A stretch of DNA of 64,000 bases from Xanthomonas vasicola (GCF_000772705.2 NZ_JSBW02000027.1:231644-295643), one strand, 5' to 3'. Positions 1-12,264 are shown, counted from the first letter of the stretch. Notes: a model not told the origin generated them from the letters alone. Made by a program: numbers and translations.

Positions 1-1
1 C

Positions 2-775
2 TCGGCGATGGTCGGCATCGACAGCAACCAGATCAACACGTTCCAGGGCCAAACCCCGCAGTCGATCATCGACTACATCGATGCAGTCGGTTCGCGCACC
101 TTCCATGCCTGGCGCACTGAGCTCGGCTGGGCGCGCGACACCCGCGACGAATTTTTCATGCCGACCCGCGGCATGTATCAGCGCGTGGGCCTGGAAACCA
201 CCCTTCCCGGTTCCACCATCGAGTACTACAAGCTCAATTACCAGATCTCCAAGTATTGGCGGGTTATTCCGGCGCTGGTGTTGAACACGCGCTTCGAACT
301 GGGCTATGGCGATAGCTATGGCAGCGACACCACCCGCGTGTTCACCAACCCGGATGGCTCGACCCGGACCGTCACCGCCAGCGGCCTGCCGTTCTATGAG
401 AACTTCTACGCTGGCGGTACCAACTCGGTGCGCGGCTTCGAAGACAACACCTTAGGCCCACGCTCGGAGCGCACCATTAACTACAGCCGCGGCCAGCCGC
501 TGGGTGGTTCGTTCAAGACGGTGGGCTCGGTGGAAATGTATTTCCCCAAGCTGTTCGATAGCCCGTCGGCGCGCATTTCCGCGTTCTTTGATTTCGGTAA
601 CGTGTACAGCGGCGTGGACAATTTCAAGGCCAACGAGTTGCGCGCCTCCACCGGTGTGGCGCTGTTGTGGCGCGCACCGGTCGGCCCCATTTCGATCAGC
701 TACGCGTTCCCGCTGAAGAAGGAAGACAACGACGAGATCGAGCGTCTGCAGTTCACCTTCGGCGGCCAGTTCTGA
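2..775 (+). CDS. bamA: Outer membrane protein assembly factor BamA, C-terminal part
   Basis: This is the C-terminal half of the beta-barrel of BamA, the outer-membrane subunit that folds and inserts beta-barrel proteins. The reading frame enters from the left edge of the window, so the POTRA domains are outside it. The conserved VRGF motif of extracellular loop L6 is visible (SVRGFEDNTLGP). The protein ends in an aromatic-rich strand with a terminal Phe (TFGGQF), the usual outer-membrane protein C-terminal signature. The following lpxD-fabZ-lpxA-lpxB-rnhB-dnaE-accA run supports the call. In enterobacteria skp sits directly after bamA; here no skp is seen and a small AT-richer island takes its place. 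Confidence 0.93.
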   Translation, partial: SAMVGIDSNQINTFQGQTPQSIIDYIDAVGSRTFHAWRTELGWARDTRDEFFMPTRGMYQRVGLETTLPGSTIEYYKLNYQISKYWRVIPALVLNTRFELGYGDSYGSDTTRVFTNPDGSTRTVTASGLPFYENFYAGGTNSVRGFEDNTLGPRSERTINYSRGQPLGGSFKTVGSVEMYFPKLFDSPSARISAFFDFGNVYSGVDNFKANELRASTGVALLWRAPVGPISISYAFPLKKEDNDEIERLQFTFGGQF

Positions 776-811
776 GACTTGCGGCAAAGTCCGCATACGA
801 GCTGAGCCGTA

Positions 812-845
812 GATTCTCCTCGCTACATCCGTAGCGAGGAGAATC
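812..845 (+). promoter_or_regulatory. Perfect 15-bp hairpin covering the ribosome binding site of the next gene
   Basis: GATTCTCCTCGCTAC (812-826) and its exact reverse complement (831-845) flank a 4-base loop ATCC. The right arm holds the purine-rich GAGGAG (837-842), which is the only plausible Shine-Dalgarno for the GTG start at 851. The structure could therefore terminate bamA transcription (no T-run follows, so it would be weak) or mask the ribosome binding site of the downstream small gene. The second reading is inference. Confidence 0.6.
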
Positions 846-850
846 ATAAG

Positions 851-1096
851 GTGAAGACTTACTTATCTGTTGTTTCAGTTTGTGGGCTTCTAGCATTGAG
901 TGGTATCACATCAAACAGCGCCCAAGCCGAGAAGCTTAGCTGCTATGACTACTACAGCAACTGTCGCGCAAACCCAGGTGGTTTAAATTGCGAAGCTAAT
1001 TTAGCCTACTGCTTAGCTCACAAAGGCGGGGATATGGTTATGGGGAGCCGGGTCACTAGCGCCCCAGAAGAGCGCTCTGACCTTACCAACCGCTAA
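851..1096 (+). CDS. Small secreted Cys-containing hypothetical protein
   Basis: An 81-residue protein of no recognised family. The GTG start is chosen for the GAGGAG 8 bases upstream. Residues 1-26 form a clear Sec signal peptide (hydrophobic SVVSVCGLLALSG, then SAQA before the mature EKLSCYDYY). The mature part is about 55 residues with four cysteines in two CxxxxxC-like pairs (CYDYYSNC and CEANLAYC), which could form disulfides in the periplasm. The base composition is clearly more AT-rich than the neighbouring lipid A genes, suggesting acquisition or weak codon constraint. It lies alone between two hairpins, so it may be its own transcription unit. Function unknown. Confidence 0.6.
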   Translation: MKTYLSVVSVCGLLALSGITSNSAQAEKLSCYDYYSNCRANPGGLNCEANLAYCLAHKGGDMVMGSRVTSAPEERSDLTNR

Positions 1097-1109
1097 GTCA
1101 TTGCCCCAC

Positions 1110-1148
1110 GAACTCACCTTCGCAGCGCATCGCTGTGGAGGTGAGTTC
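1110..1148 (+). terminator. Terminator-like two-part hairpin after the small secreted gene
   Basis: GAACTCACC (1110-1118) pairs with GGTGAGTTC (1140-1148). Inside it GCAGCG pairs with CGCTGT around a CAT loop, separated by a 3x3 internal loop. There is no long T-run, so an intrinsic terminator role is likely but not certain. Confidence 0.45.
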
Positions 1149-1761
1149 TAAGTTCATAGTGATAACTCACCCCCGCTTAACCACAAGCAGAAGCCGCTGT
1201 ATCAGTGCCTCAACAAACTTGACCAGCGGCCTTTTACCAACACATCAACTCACGCTCGCCGTTCTCAGACGCAACCGATAAGCGGCAGTGCCGCTTCATG
1301 GCCTGAGCCTGAACTGGGGCGATGTCCGTTGGCGCTGACGAGGAGTCATTACTAACGACGCCTGTAAATTCATTTGGTAATATGGCGCCTACAGATGCAT
1401 GGACAAGGCGCATCGTGAGCATAAACAACAGAGGCGGCTCGCGTAAGCGGGCCGTAGGTTTATTAATATTTGCACCTTACCGATTCATTCACCTGTTGAA
1501 CGGCGAGGCGATACCACCGCACGGGCAACTGAAAAATCTAGCAGCCCGCAGCAGCAGAATGCACACCTCCTATATCTTTGGTTCCCGCAATAATCGAACG
1601 CTGAGCCTGACGTTGGCGACTCTGCCAATTGAGTCAAGCTTCTTGAATGGGAGCCTGTCATCATCATTCGTAGTTCGACGTAAAAAGGCGTGCGCACGAA
1701 ATTTTCGTGCGCACGCCTTGACTATATCCGAGCAATTTAAGGACTATGGTAGGTTTACCAG
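1149..1761. other. AT-richer gene-poor stretch before lpxD
   Basis: About 600 bases of mixed, relatively AT-rich sequence with no gene I can support. An open frame of 149 codons (1322-1771) exists, but it has no recognisable motif, runs through a perfect palindrome and overlaps the lpxD start, so I treat it as chance. The position corresponds to where skp lies in enterobacteria. The stretch must hold the lpxD operon promoter unless transcription reads through from bamA; no confident -35/-10 pair was identified. Confidence 0.5.
1685..1719. repeat. Perfect 17-bp-arm palindrome upstream of lpxD
   Basis: AAGGCGTGCGCACGAAA (1685-1701) is followed by one T and its exact reverse complement (1703-1719). 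Five A residues precede the left arm, so on the minus strand it reads as a strong stem followed by five T, a textbook intrinsic terminator for antisense transcripts. On the plus strand it is followed by TTGACT. It ends 42 bases before the lpxD start codon and could insulate that operon. Confidence 0.7.
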
Positions 1762-2775
1762 ATGCGTCTGACCGCCAGCGAGATAGCAGAACAATTTGGC
1801 CTGACCCTGGTCGGCGATGGCGCTGTCGCAGTGAGCGGGGTATCGACGCTGGCGCATGCCGGACCGGGGCAGCTGAGCTTCCTGTCCAACCCGCGCTATC
1901 GCCCACAACTGGCTGATACCCACGCCGCTGTCGTGGTGTTGCGCGCCGACGATGCCGAGGCCGCCAAGGGCACTGCGCTGGTTGCAAAAGACCCATACAC
2001 CGCGTTCGCCAAGATCGCCGCGCTGTTCGATGTCGCGCCGGTGCGCGAACCGGGTATCCATGCGTCCGCGGTGATCGACCCGACCGCGCAGGTCTCGGCC
2101 AGCGCGCATGTCGGTCCGTTCGTCAGCATCGGTGCGCGTAGCGTCGTGGGCGATGGTTGTGTGATCGGTACCGGCAGCATCATCGGCGAAGACTGTGTGG
2201 TGGACGACGGCAGCGAGCTGCTCGCACGCGTCACCCTGGTCACCCGCGTGCGGCTGGGCAAGCGCGTGCGCATCCACCCGGGTGCGGTGATCGGCGCAGA
2301 CGGTTTCGGCCTGGCGATGGATGCCGGCCACTGGATCAAGGTGCCGCAGCTCGGCGGCGTGGTGATCGGCGACGATTGCGAAATCGGCGCCAATACCTGT
2401 ATCGACCGCGGCGCGCTGGAAGACACCGTGCTGGAAGAAGACGTGCGCGTGGACAACCTGGTGCAGATCGCCCACAACTGCCGCATCGGCGCACACAGTG
2501 CGATTGCCGGCTGCACCGGCATTGCCGGTAGCGCCAAGATCGGCCGTTACTGCCTGCTCGGCGGGCATGTCGGCGTAGTCGGCCACCTGGAGATCTGCGA
2601 CAAGGTCGTCATCACCGGCAAATCTGTCGTACGTAATTCCATCCATGAGCCGGGCGAGTATTCGTCCGGCACCCCTCTCACCGACAATCGCACGTGGCGC
2701 AAAAATGCCGCGCGCTTCAAGCAGCTTGATGTGCTCGCTAGGCGCATCCTGGCTGTGGGCAAGGAGAAAGAATGA
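1762..2775 (+). CDS. lpxD: UDP-3-O-(3-hydroxyacyl)glucosamine N-acyltransferase LpxD
   Basis: The third step of lipid A synthesis: transfers a 3-hydroxyacyl chain from ACP to the 2-amino group of UDP-3-O-acyl-glucosamine. At 337 residues it matches the family length. The N-terminal LpxD-specific domain (about residues 1-100) is followed by a left-handed beta-helix of hexapeptide repeats (V-IG, A-IG patterns, about 100-290) and a C-terminal helix. The catalytic histidine is His238 in the IAHNCRIG segment. It is the first gene of the fabZ-lpxA-lpxB-rnhB run and overlaps fabZ by 4 bases, so translation is probably coupled. The ATG at 1762 has only a weak AGGT upstream. Confidence 0.97.
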   Translation: MRLTASEIAEQFGLTLVGDGAVAVSGVSTLAHAGPGQLSFLSNPRYRPQLADTHAAVVVLRADDAEAAKGTALVAKDPYTAFAKIAALFDVAPVREPGIHASAVIDPTAQVSASAHVGPFVSIGARSVVGDGCVIGTGSIIGEDCVVDDGSELLARVTLVTRVRLGKRVRIHPGAVIGADGFGLAMDAGHWIKVPQLGGVVIGDDCEIGANTCIDRGALEDTVLEEDVRVDNLVQIAHNCRIGAHSAIAGCTGIAGSAKIGRYCLLGGHVGVVGHLEICDKVVITGKSVVRNSIHEPGEYSSGTPLTDNRTWRKNAARFKQLDVLARRILAVGKEKE

Positions 2776-3230
2776 GCCATCCCGTTTACGACCTGCCGAT
2801 CGACGTCAATCAGATCCAGACGCTGCTCCCGCACCGTTACCCGTTTCTGCTGGTCGACCGCATCCTCGAACTCGATCTTGAAACCAAGTGGATCGTGGCG
2901 CAGAAGAACGTCAGCATCAACGAGCCGTTTTTCCAGGGCCACTTCCCCAACCGCCCGGTGATGCCCGGCGTGCTGATCATCGAAGCGCTGGCGCAAGTCG
3001 GTGGCTTGATGACCCAGCTTGGCCTGGGCCGCGATGCCTTGTCGCAGCTGTTCTATATGGTCAAGGTCGATAATGCCCGCTTCAACAAGCAGGTGGTCCC
3101 GGGCGACGTGCTGATCATGGAAGTGCAGATGAAGCGCCTGATCCGCAACGTGGGATGCTTCTATGGCGAAGCCAAGGTTGATGGCGAAGTGGTGGCCAGT
3201 GCCGAGGTGATGTGCGCCGGCGCTCGGTAA
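2772..3230 (+). CDS. fabZ: 3-hydroxyacyl-[ACP] dehydratase FabZ
   Basis: Cytosolic hot-dog-fold dehydratase of type II fatty acid synthesis, converting 3-hydroxyacyl-ACP to trans-2-enoyl-ACP. It competes with LpxA and LpxD for 3-hydroxyacyl-ACP, which is why it is embedded in the lpx operon. The 152-residue length is typical. The catalytic pair is visible: His57 in the [12 protein letters not shown] loop and Glu71 in the following IIEALAQ helix. It starts inside the lpxD stop (ATGA overlap) and is followed 25 bases later by lpxA with a GGAG ribosome binding site. Confidence 0.97.
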   Translation: MSHPVYDLPIDVNQIQTLLPHRYPFLLVDRILELDLETKWIVAQKNVSINEPFFQGHFPNRPVMPGVLIIEALAQVGGLMTQLGLGRDALSQLFYMVKVDNARFNKQVVPGDVLIMEVQMKRLIRNVGCFYGEAKVDGEVVASAEVMCAGAR

Positions 3231-3255
3231 TCACCCGCTTTCGGAGTAAGACACG

Positions 3256-4047
3256 ATGCGTGATTCAACACCTTTGATTCATCCGACGGCGGTCATCGAT
3301 CCATCGGCAACGCTGGCCAATGACGTGCGCGTCGGCGCCTTCTCGTTGATCGGTGCCGATGTGCAGATCGGGGCGGGGACCGAGGTGGGGCCGCATTGCT
3401 CGATCCACGGCCCAGCGCGGATCGGTCGCAACAACCGCTTCATCGGCCACGCCGCGATCGGCGGCGAACCGCAGGACAAGAAGTACGCCGGCGAGCGCAC
3501 GGAACTGGTGATCGGCGACGGCAATGTGATCCGCGAATTCGTCACCATCAACCGCGGCACCGGCGGCGGCGGTGGCATCACCACGGTCGGCAACGACAAC
3601 TGGATGCTGGCCTACACGCACGTGGCGCACGACTGCCATGTGGGCGACCACTGCGTGTTTTCCAACAACACCACGCTGGCCGGCCATGTCACCGTGGGCG
3701 ACTACGTGATCATCAGCGGCTTCGCCGGCGCGCATCAGTTCTGCCGCATCGGCGCCCACGCCTTCCTGGGCATGGGTGCGCTGACCAATGGCGACGTTCC
3801 GCCATTCACCATGGTTGGCAGCGAGTCGCTGGGTCGCCCGCGCGGTATCAACAGCGAAGGGCTTAAGCGTCGTGGTTTCGATGCCGAACGCATCAGCGCA
3901 ATCAAGCGCGCCTACCGCACGCTGTACGTTGCCGGCCTGCCGCTGGCGGACGCCAAACTGCAACTGGCCGAACAGGCCAAGAGCAGCGACGATGTGCGCG
4001 GGATGCTCGAGTTCATCGAAGCAGCAGAACGGCCGTTGTTGCGATGA
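3256..4047 (+). CDS. lpxA: UDP-N-acetylglucosamine 3-O-acyltransferase LpxA
   Basis: The first step of lipid A synthesis: moves a 3-hydroxyacyl chain from ACP to the 3-OH of UDP-GlcNAc. It has 263 residues, with an N-terminal left-handed beta-helix of hexapeptide repeats (about 1-180) and a C-terminal helical domain. The catalytic histidine falls at residue 125 in [13 protein letters not shown], the same number as in the E. coli enzyme. A GGAG 12 bases before the ATG supports the start. The stop overlaps the lpxB start by 4 bases. The run GTGGGGGG ([10 protein letters not shown] region) is slightly longer than usual but stays in frame. Confidence 0.97.
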   Translation: MRDSTPLIHPTAVIDPSATLANDVRVGAFSLIGADVQIGAGTEVGPHCSIHGPARIGRNNRFIGHAAIGGEPQDKKYAGERTELVIGDGNVIREFVTINRGTGGGGGITTVGNDNWMLAYTHVAHDCHVGDHCVFSNNTTLAGHVTVGDYVIISGFAGAHQFCRIGAHAFLGMGALTNGDVPPFTMVGSESLGRPRGINSEGLKRRGFDAERISAIKRAYRTLYVAGLPLADAKLQLAEQAKSSDDVRGMLEFIEAAERPLLR

Positions 4048-5363
4048 CCGGAATCGGAAATCGTGAGCCGGGAATCGAGACAGGCGTGCATGATCGCGCG
4101 CCTGCAGACGGCGACCCGACGGCGCTGCCGATTTCCCATTCCCCCATCCCCATTCCCGGCGCACATGCGCGCCCTCCCCGCATCGCTTTGATTGCCGGCG
4201 AGGCCTCTGGCGACATCCTCGGCGCGGGGCTGATCAAGCAGTTGCGGCTGCGCTATCCGAATGCCGAATTCGTCGGCATCGGCGGCGATGCGATGCGTGG
4301 AGTCGGTTGCCAGACCTGGTTCGATGCCAGCGAGTTGGCGGTGATGGGCCTGACCGAAGTGCTGCGGCATTTGCCGCGCCTGCTCAAGCTGCGTAGCGCG
4401 TTCAGCGAGCGCGTGCTGGCGTGGAAGCCTGACGTGTTCATCGGCATCGACGCGCCGGATTTCAATCTGCCGGTGGAGCGCTGGCTCAAGCAGCGCGGTA
4501 TCAAGACCGTGCACTACGTCAGCCCCTCGGTGTGGGCATGGCGCGAGAAGCGTGCCGAAAAGATCGGCGTCAGCGCCGATCTGGTGTTGTGCCTGTTCCC
4601 CATGGAGCCGCCGATATACGCCAAACACGGCGTGGACGCGCGCTTTGTAGGCCACCCGATGGCCGACGATATCGCCTACCAGGCCGACCGCGAAGCTGCG
4701 CGCGCCAAACTGGGCATTTCTTCATCCAGCACCGTGCTGGCAGTACTGCCCGGCAGCAGACATGGCGAAATCAGCCGCCTTGGCGACACGTTTTTTCAGG
4801 CTGCCTGGCTGGTGTCCGAACACATTCCCAACCTGCACGTTCTGGTGCCGGCGGCCAACGCGGGCTGCAAGCAGCTGCTGGCCGAGCAGCTCTCGCGCTC
4901 GTCGCTGCCAGTGATGCGCTCGCACCTGCTCGACGGCCAGGCGCGTACGGCGATGTTGGCCGCCGACGTGGTGCTGTTGGCCTCCGGCACCGCCACACTG
5001 GAAGCCATGCTGGTCAAGCGCCCGATGGTGGTGGGCTACAAGGTCGCCCCGCTCACCTACCGCATCGTCAAGCTGCTGGGCCTGCTCAAGGTCAACCGCT
5101 ACGCCCTGCCCAATATCCTGGCCAATGACGACCTCGCCCCCGAGCTGATGCAGGACGACTGCACGCCTGAGCGACTGTGCGTGACGCTGCTGGACTGGTT
5201 CAAGCACCCCGACAAGGTCGCCGCGCTGCAACCGCGCTACCTGGCCCTGCACGCCGAACTGCGTCGCGATGCATCGGCACGCGCGGCCGATGCGGTGGCG
5301 GGGCTGCTGACGCAGCGGGAATCGGGAATGCAGAATCGGGAATCGGCAGGAGCCGGCCCATGA
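4044..5363 (+). CDS. lpxB: Lipid-A-disaccharide synthase LpxB, with repeat-derived ends
   Basis: Membrane-associated GT19 glycosyltransferase that joins 2,3-diacylglucosamine-1-phosphate and UDP-2,3-diacylglucosamine to form the lipid A disaccharide. The family core begins at about residue 46 ([18 protein letters not shown]) and includes the [19 protein letters not shown] and LPGSRHGEI motifs. The first ~42 residues ([12 protein letters not shown]... to ...[13 protein letters not shown]) are not family sequence: they are encoded by an inverted pair of GGGAATCG-type short repeats. The C-terminal tail ([13 protein letters not shown]) is also repeat-encoded. The ATG is kept because it overlaps the lpxA stop (ATGA). 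No internal ATG lies at the usual family start, so the extension is probably translated, or a non-ATG start is used. Confidence 0.95.
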   Translation: MTGIGNREPGIETGVHDRAPADGDPTALPISHSPIPIPGAHARPPRIALIAGEASGDILGAGLIKQLRLRYPNAEFVGIGGDAMRGVGCQTWFDASELAVMGLTEVLRHLPRLLKLRSAFSERVLAWKPDVFIGIDAPDFNLPVERWLKQRGIKTVHYVSPSVWAWREKRAEKIGVSADLVLCLFPMEPPIYAKHGVDARFVGHPMADDIAYQADREAARAKLGISSSSTVLAVLPGSRHGEISRLGDTFFQAAWLVSEHIPNLHVLVPAANAGCKQLLAEQLSRSSLPVMRSHLLDGQARTAMLAADVVLLASGTATLEAMLVKRPMVVGYKVAPLTYRIVKLLGLLKVNRYALPNILANDDLAPELMQDDCTPERLCVTLLDWFKHPDKVAALQPRYLALHAELRRDASARAADAVAGLLTQRESGMQNRESAGAGP

Positions 5364-6088
5364 GACGCTCCACCTCCAACGGCGCGGTTGTCGTTCCGGC
5401 GACGCAGGACGGGTTTTTCCACGATTCCCCATTCCCGAATCCCGATTCCCGTCTCGTCGCCGGCGTCGACGAAGCCGGCCGCGGCCCACTCGCTGGCCCG
5501 GTCGCTGTGGCCGCAGTGGTATTCGACCCCAGCAAGCCGCGCATCAATGGGCTGGACGATTCCAAGCAGCTCACCGCCGAGCGGCGCGAGCAGTTGTATG
5601 CACGCATCGTCGACCGGGCGCTGGCGTGGTCGGTGGTGTTGATCGACAGTGAGGAGATCGACCGCATCAATATCTACCAGGCGACCATGCTCGGCATGCG
5701 GCGCGCGGTGGAGGGTGTGGCGCATGTGGCCGGGTTCGCGCGTATCGATGGCAACCGCGTGCCCAAGGGGCTGCCCTGCCCGGCCGAGGCACTGATCGGC
5801 GGCGATGCGCTGGACCGCGCCATCATGGCCGCCTCGATCGTGGCCAAGGTGACCCGCGACCGGCTGATGCACGCACTGCACGCCCAGCACCCGCAGTATC
5901 GCTTCGACCAGCACAAGGGCTACAGCACGCCGGTGCACCTGGCTGCATTGCAGACCCACGGGCCATGCCCGCAGCATCGGCGCAGTTTTGCGCCGGTCCG
6001 GCTGGCGCTGGAAGGCCGCGAACAGGGATCGGCCGCGGTCAGAGACCCGGAGCAGTTGCAGGTCGGGCAGTTGGTTGCGCCGCTGTAA
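5360..6088 (+). CDS. rnhB: Ribonuclease HII, with repeat-derived N-terminus
   Basis: Removes RNA from RNA-DNA hybrids and cuts at single ribonucleotides in DNA. The 242-residue protein contains the type 2 RNase H active-site acidic pair in [12 protein letters not shown] (Asp37, Glu38), the GLDDSKQL segment, RIDGN, and [13 protein letters not shown]. The start overlaps the lpxB stop (ATGA). The first ~30 residues are longer than in typical RNase HII and include [11 protein letters not shown], encoded by inverted GATTCCC repeats that mirror the direct copies at the end of lpxB. The C-terminus (after about residue 215) is also a non-conserved tail. Confidence 0.95.
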   Translation: MRRSTSNGAVVVPATQDGFFHDSPFPNPDSRLVAGVDEAGRGPLAGPVAVAAVVFDPSKPRINGLDDSKQLTAERREQLYARIVDRALAWSVVLIDSEEIDRINIYQATMLGMRRAVEGVAHVAGFARIDGNRVPKGLPCPAEALIGGDALDRAIMAASIVAKVTRDRLMHALHAQHPQYRFDQHKGYSTPVHLAALQTHGPCPQHRRSFAPVRLALEGREQGSAAVRDPEQLQVGQLVAPL

Positions 6089-6739
6089 CGAGGCCAAGCA
6101 GCCCGTACCCGGCTTGCCTGGCTGCTTCCGATGCTTCCGATGCTTCCGAGGCCACAACAGCTGAGGCAGGAACTGACTGCCGCCGCTGTCGAAGGTGCAA
6201 AGGTGCAATGATCCACACCCCGCCGTTCTGCCTGCTTGTCGGGATCAGGAGATCAGGAGAGCTACCAGCCGTCCAACCAGCCAAAGCCGTTGAAGTCATA
6301 CATCGTGTCACCTCGGCCTGCCTTCGCGTATCAGGACCGGTCACAGGCGCGAGTTGCAGGATGCGCGGAGCCGTTCAGGGCACAGATCGTTCCACGCGCA
6401 CCAGCCCGACACTCACCGACACACCGGGACGCAGACCCATAACGCCCCCAGCGCCCGGGCGCCAAGCGATTCACCCACATTAGAGCGGCTAACAAAACCT
6501 AGCGAGCGGCTCTCTGGTGGGCGCGGACGGCGCGCTCAGAACCGCAATGTACGAGTGGTCGACGCCGATTCCGAGCACCGGCCGCGCCCGCCTGGCGGCT
6601 GCGCAGTCGTTTTGTCAGCTGCTCTTGGGCACCACGCGCTCGGCTCCGAGGTGTCACCCCGACCCCGCCGCCCCAGCTGTCAAGCCTTGTTCGTCCCCGC
6701 CCCCGCCGGTACCCTGACCGCGCATTATTCCGGTCTCGC
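6089..6739. other. 650-bp intergenic region between rnhB and dnaE
   Basis: No gene is supported here. It contains a 9-base tandem repeat (GCTTCCGAT, three units at 6124-6150), smaller tandem duplications (GATCAGGA twice near 6245, AAGGTGC-type near 6195), and a 142-bp MITE-like element (6483-6624). The last ~115 bases before the dnaE ATG should carry its promoter, but none is clear to me. Confidence 0.6.
6483..6624. mobile_element. MITE-like repeat, copy 1 (142 bp)
   Basis: A non-coding element with terminal inverted repeats GAGCGGCTAACAAAAC (left) and GTTTTGTCAGCTGCTC (right, one mismatch to the left end). A second copy lies at 56112-56252 with the same internal landmarks (GGGCGCGGACGGCGCGC, GTACGAGTGGT, GGCCGCGCCCGCCTGGCGG). 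The flanks are TTA on the left and TTG on the right, consistent with an old 3-bp TNA target duplication that has decayed. It encodes no protein, so any movement would depend on a transposase elsewhere. Confidence 0.8.
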
Positions 6740-10330
<3,591 letters not shown>

Positions 10331-10417
10331 GAATGGGAATCGGGAATGGGGAATCGCAAAAGCGCGGCGGCCGGATACCTTGCTCTGATTCCCGATTCTC
10401 CATTCCCGATTCCGCTC
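10331..10417. repeat. Inverted pair of GGGAATCG-type repeats between dnaE and accA
   Basis: Direct copies (GGGAATCGGGAATGGGGAATC, roughly 10335-10356) are followed by inverted copies (GATTCCCGATTCTCCATTCC, roughly 10387-10412). The two can pair into a long imperfect hairpin with about 30 bases in the loop. The hairpin may act as a terminator or as an mRNA 3'-end protector for dnaE. The same family occurs at lpxB, rnhB, 17.6 kb, 29 kb, metG and 31.3 kb. Confidence 0.75.
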
Positions 10418-10488
10418 CCAACGCCCCCGTACGGGCCGAAGGCAGCGCTTCAGCTACACTCCCCGCCTTACGTTGACGACGCCATTGC

Positions 10489-11448
10489 ATGAATCCTAAC
10501 TACCTCGACTTCGAGCAACCCATCGCCGATCTGGAAGCAAAGATCCAGGAACTGCGCAAGGCCAGTACCGGGCCTGCGGTCAACGTGGAGACCGAAGTGC
10601 GTGCGCTGCGCGACAAGCTGCGCGTGCGCACCGCGCAGATCTTCCGCGATCTGTCCGCCTGGCAGGTCTCCCAGCTGGCGCGCCATCCGCAGCGCCCGTA
10701 CACGCTGGATTACATCGACACCATCTGCGACGAATTCCAGGAACTGGCCGGCGACCGCGCCTATGCCGACGACAAGGCGATCGTGGGTGGCCTTGGCCGT
10801 ATCGACGGCCGCCCGGTGGTGATCATCGGGCACCAGAAGGGCCGTGACACCAAGACCAAGGTGGCGCGCAACTTCGGCATGCCGCGTCCGGAGGGCTACC
10901 GCAAGGCGCTGCGCCTGATGAAGCTGGCCGAGCGTTTCCGGCTGCCGCTGCTGACCTTCATCGACACTCCCGGCGCTTATCCGGGCATCGGTGCCGAGGA
11001 GCGTGGCCAGTCCGAGGCCATCGCGCGCAACCTGCTGGAAATGGCCGAGCTGAAAATTCCGGTGATCTGCACCGTGATCGGCGAAGGCGGCTCCGGCGGC
11101 GCACTCGCGATCGGCGTGGGCGACCGCACCCTGATGCTGGAATACGGCACCTATTCGGTCATTTCGCCGGAAGGCTGCGCCTCGATCCTGTGGAAGGACG
11201 CGAGCAAGGCCAAGGACGCCGCCGAACAGCTCGGTCTCACCGCCAAGCGCCTGAAGGGCCTTGGCCTGGTCGACAAGGTCATTCGCGAACCCACCGGCGG
11301 TGCGCATCGCAATCCGGAACAGATGGGCAAGCGCCTGAAAGCCGTGCTGCTCAATGAGCTGGACGCACTGGAAAAGATTCCGGTGGATGCGTTGCTGCAG
11401 CAGCGTTACGAGCGCCTGCGCAGCTACGGTGCCTACGAAGGGCAGTGA
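10489..11448 (+). CDS. accA: Acetyl-CoA carboxylase carboxyltransferase subunit alpha
   Basis: The alpha half of the carboxyltransferase that moves CO2 from carboxybiotin to acetyl-CoA to make malonyl-CoA. At 319 residues it matches the family. Visible features are the N-terminal [16 protein letters not shown], the crotonase-like core with [18 protein letters not shown], and the oxyanion-forming [15 protein letters not shown]. The accD partner is not in this window. The dnaE-accA linkage is conserved in gammaproteobacteria. Confidence 0.98.
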   Translation: MNPNYLDFEQPIADLEAKIQELRKASTGPAVNVETEVRALRDKLRVRTAQIFRDLSAWQVSQLARHPQRPYTLDYIDTICDEFQELAGDRAYADDKAIVGGLGRIDGRPVVIIGHQKGRDTKTKVARNFGMPRPEGYRKALRLMKLAERFRLPLLTFIDTPGAYPGIGAEERGQSEAIARNLLEMAELKIPVICTVIGEGGSGGALAIGVGDRTLMLEYGTYSVISPEGCASILWKDASKAKDAAEQLGLTAKRLKGLGLVDKVIREPTGGAHRNPEQMGKRLKAVLLNELDALEKIPVDALLQQRYERLRSYGAYEGQ

Positions 11449-11508
11449 TCTGCGTGCATGATGACGGCCGCGCCGAGTGCGCGGCCATGGAAAGGACGCC
11501 ACACCCGC

Positions 11509-12264
11509 ATGTCTCCGCTTCTGCTGATCTCACTGCTGCTGCAAGCCGCCTGCTGCGTCCACGTCGTGCGCAGCGGGCGGCCCTTGTATTGGATCTTCCT
11601 GCTGCTGGCGTTTTCGCTGCTGGCGGTGCTGATCTATGTGTGCGTAGCGGTCATCCCCGATCTGCGTAACGACCCCAACGCACGCCGTAGCCTCAAGCGC
11701 GTGCGCAGCACCCTGGATCCGCAGCGCGAACAGCGCCACGCCTCACGCCGCCTGGATGTGGCCGACACACCGGAAAATCGTCGCCAGCTTGCCGAGACAT
11801 TGCTCGCACAAGGCAATTACGCGCAGGCGGCCGAGCACTATCAGGGCGCCTTGCGCGGCTTGTATCGCGACGATCCGCATCTGATGCTCGGCCTGGCCAA
11901 GGCCCAGTTCGGGCTGGGGCAGCCGCAACAGGCACGGCAGACCCTGGATGCCTTGATTGCGGCCAACCCCAGCTTCCGGTCGCATGACGGCCATCTGCTG
12001 TATGCACGCGCGGTCGAAGACAGCGGCGACACCGAGGCGGCCCTGCACGAGTACGAAACGCTGGCACAGGGCTATCCGGGCGAAGAGGCACGTGTGCGCT
12101 ATGCACAGCTGCTGCAACGCACCGCACGCACCGATCAGGCCAAGGCGATCTACGAACAGGTGCTGCGTCACTCCGCCGCCTCGCCCAAGCATTACCAACG
12201 CGAGCAACGCGCCTGGGGCGACCTGGCGCGCAAGGGTCTGCGCGAGTTGGATCCTAGCGCCTGA
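11509..12264 (+). CDS. Membrane-anchored TPR protein
   Basis: A 251-residue hypothetical protein. The first ~50 residues hold two hydrophobic segments (LLLISLLLQAACCVHVV and YWIFLLLAFSLLAVLIYVCVAV). About four tetratricopeptide-like helical pairs follow on the cytoplasmic or periplasmic side (NRRQLAETLLAQGNYAQAAEHYQGAL, then DPHLMLGLAKAQFGLGQ, and DTEAALHEYETLAQGYPGEEARVRYAQLL). The start at 11509 is preferred over an in-frame ATG at 11458 because AAAGGA precedes it and the protein then opens directly with a membrane segment. TPR domains mediate protein contacts; the partner is unknown. Confidence 0.75.
   Translation: MSPLLLISLLLQAACCVHVVRSGRPLYWIFLLLAFSLLAVLIYVCVAVIPDLRNDPNARRSLKRVRSTLDPQREQRHASRRLDVADTPENRRQLAETLLAQGNYAQAAEHYQGALRGLYRDDPHLMLGLAKAQFGLGQPQQARQTLDALIAANPSFRSHDGHLLYARAVEDSGDTEAALHEYETLAQGYPGEEARVRYAQLLQRTARTDQAKAIYEQVLRHSAASPKHYQREQRAWGDLARKGLRELDPSA

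Noticed and set aside
1697..1750. Sigma-70 promoter for lpxD using TTGACT (1718-1723) as -35
   Set aside because: The bases at the correct spacing (GGACTA/GACTAT) are a poor -10, and TTGACT partly overlaps the palindrome.
1322..1771. A 149-codon open frame before lpxD
   Set aside because: It has no recognisable domain, runs through a perfect palindrome and overlaps lpxD, so it is likely a chance frame in AT-richer DNA.
4722..5489. Minus-strand frames opposite lpxB and rnhB
   Set aside because: Arg/Gln/His-rich shadows of the real genes without domains.
6089..6482. A gene in the rnhB-dnaE gap
   Set aside because: The frames contain tandem repeats and no ribosome binding site or domain.
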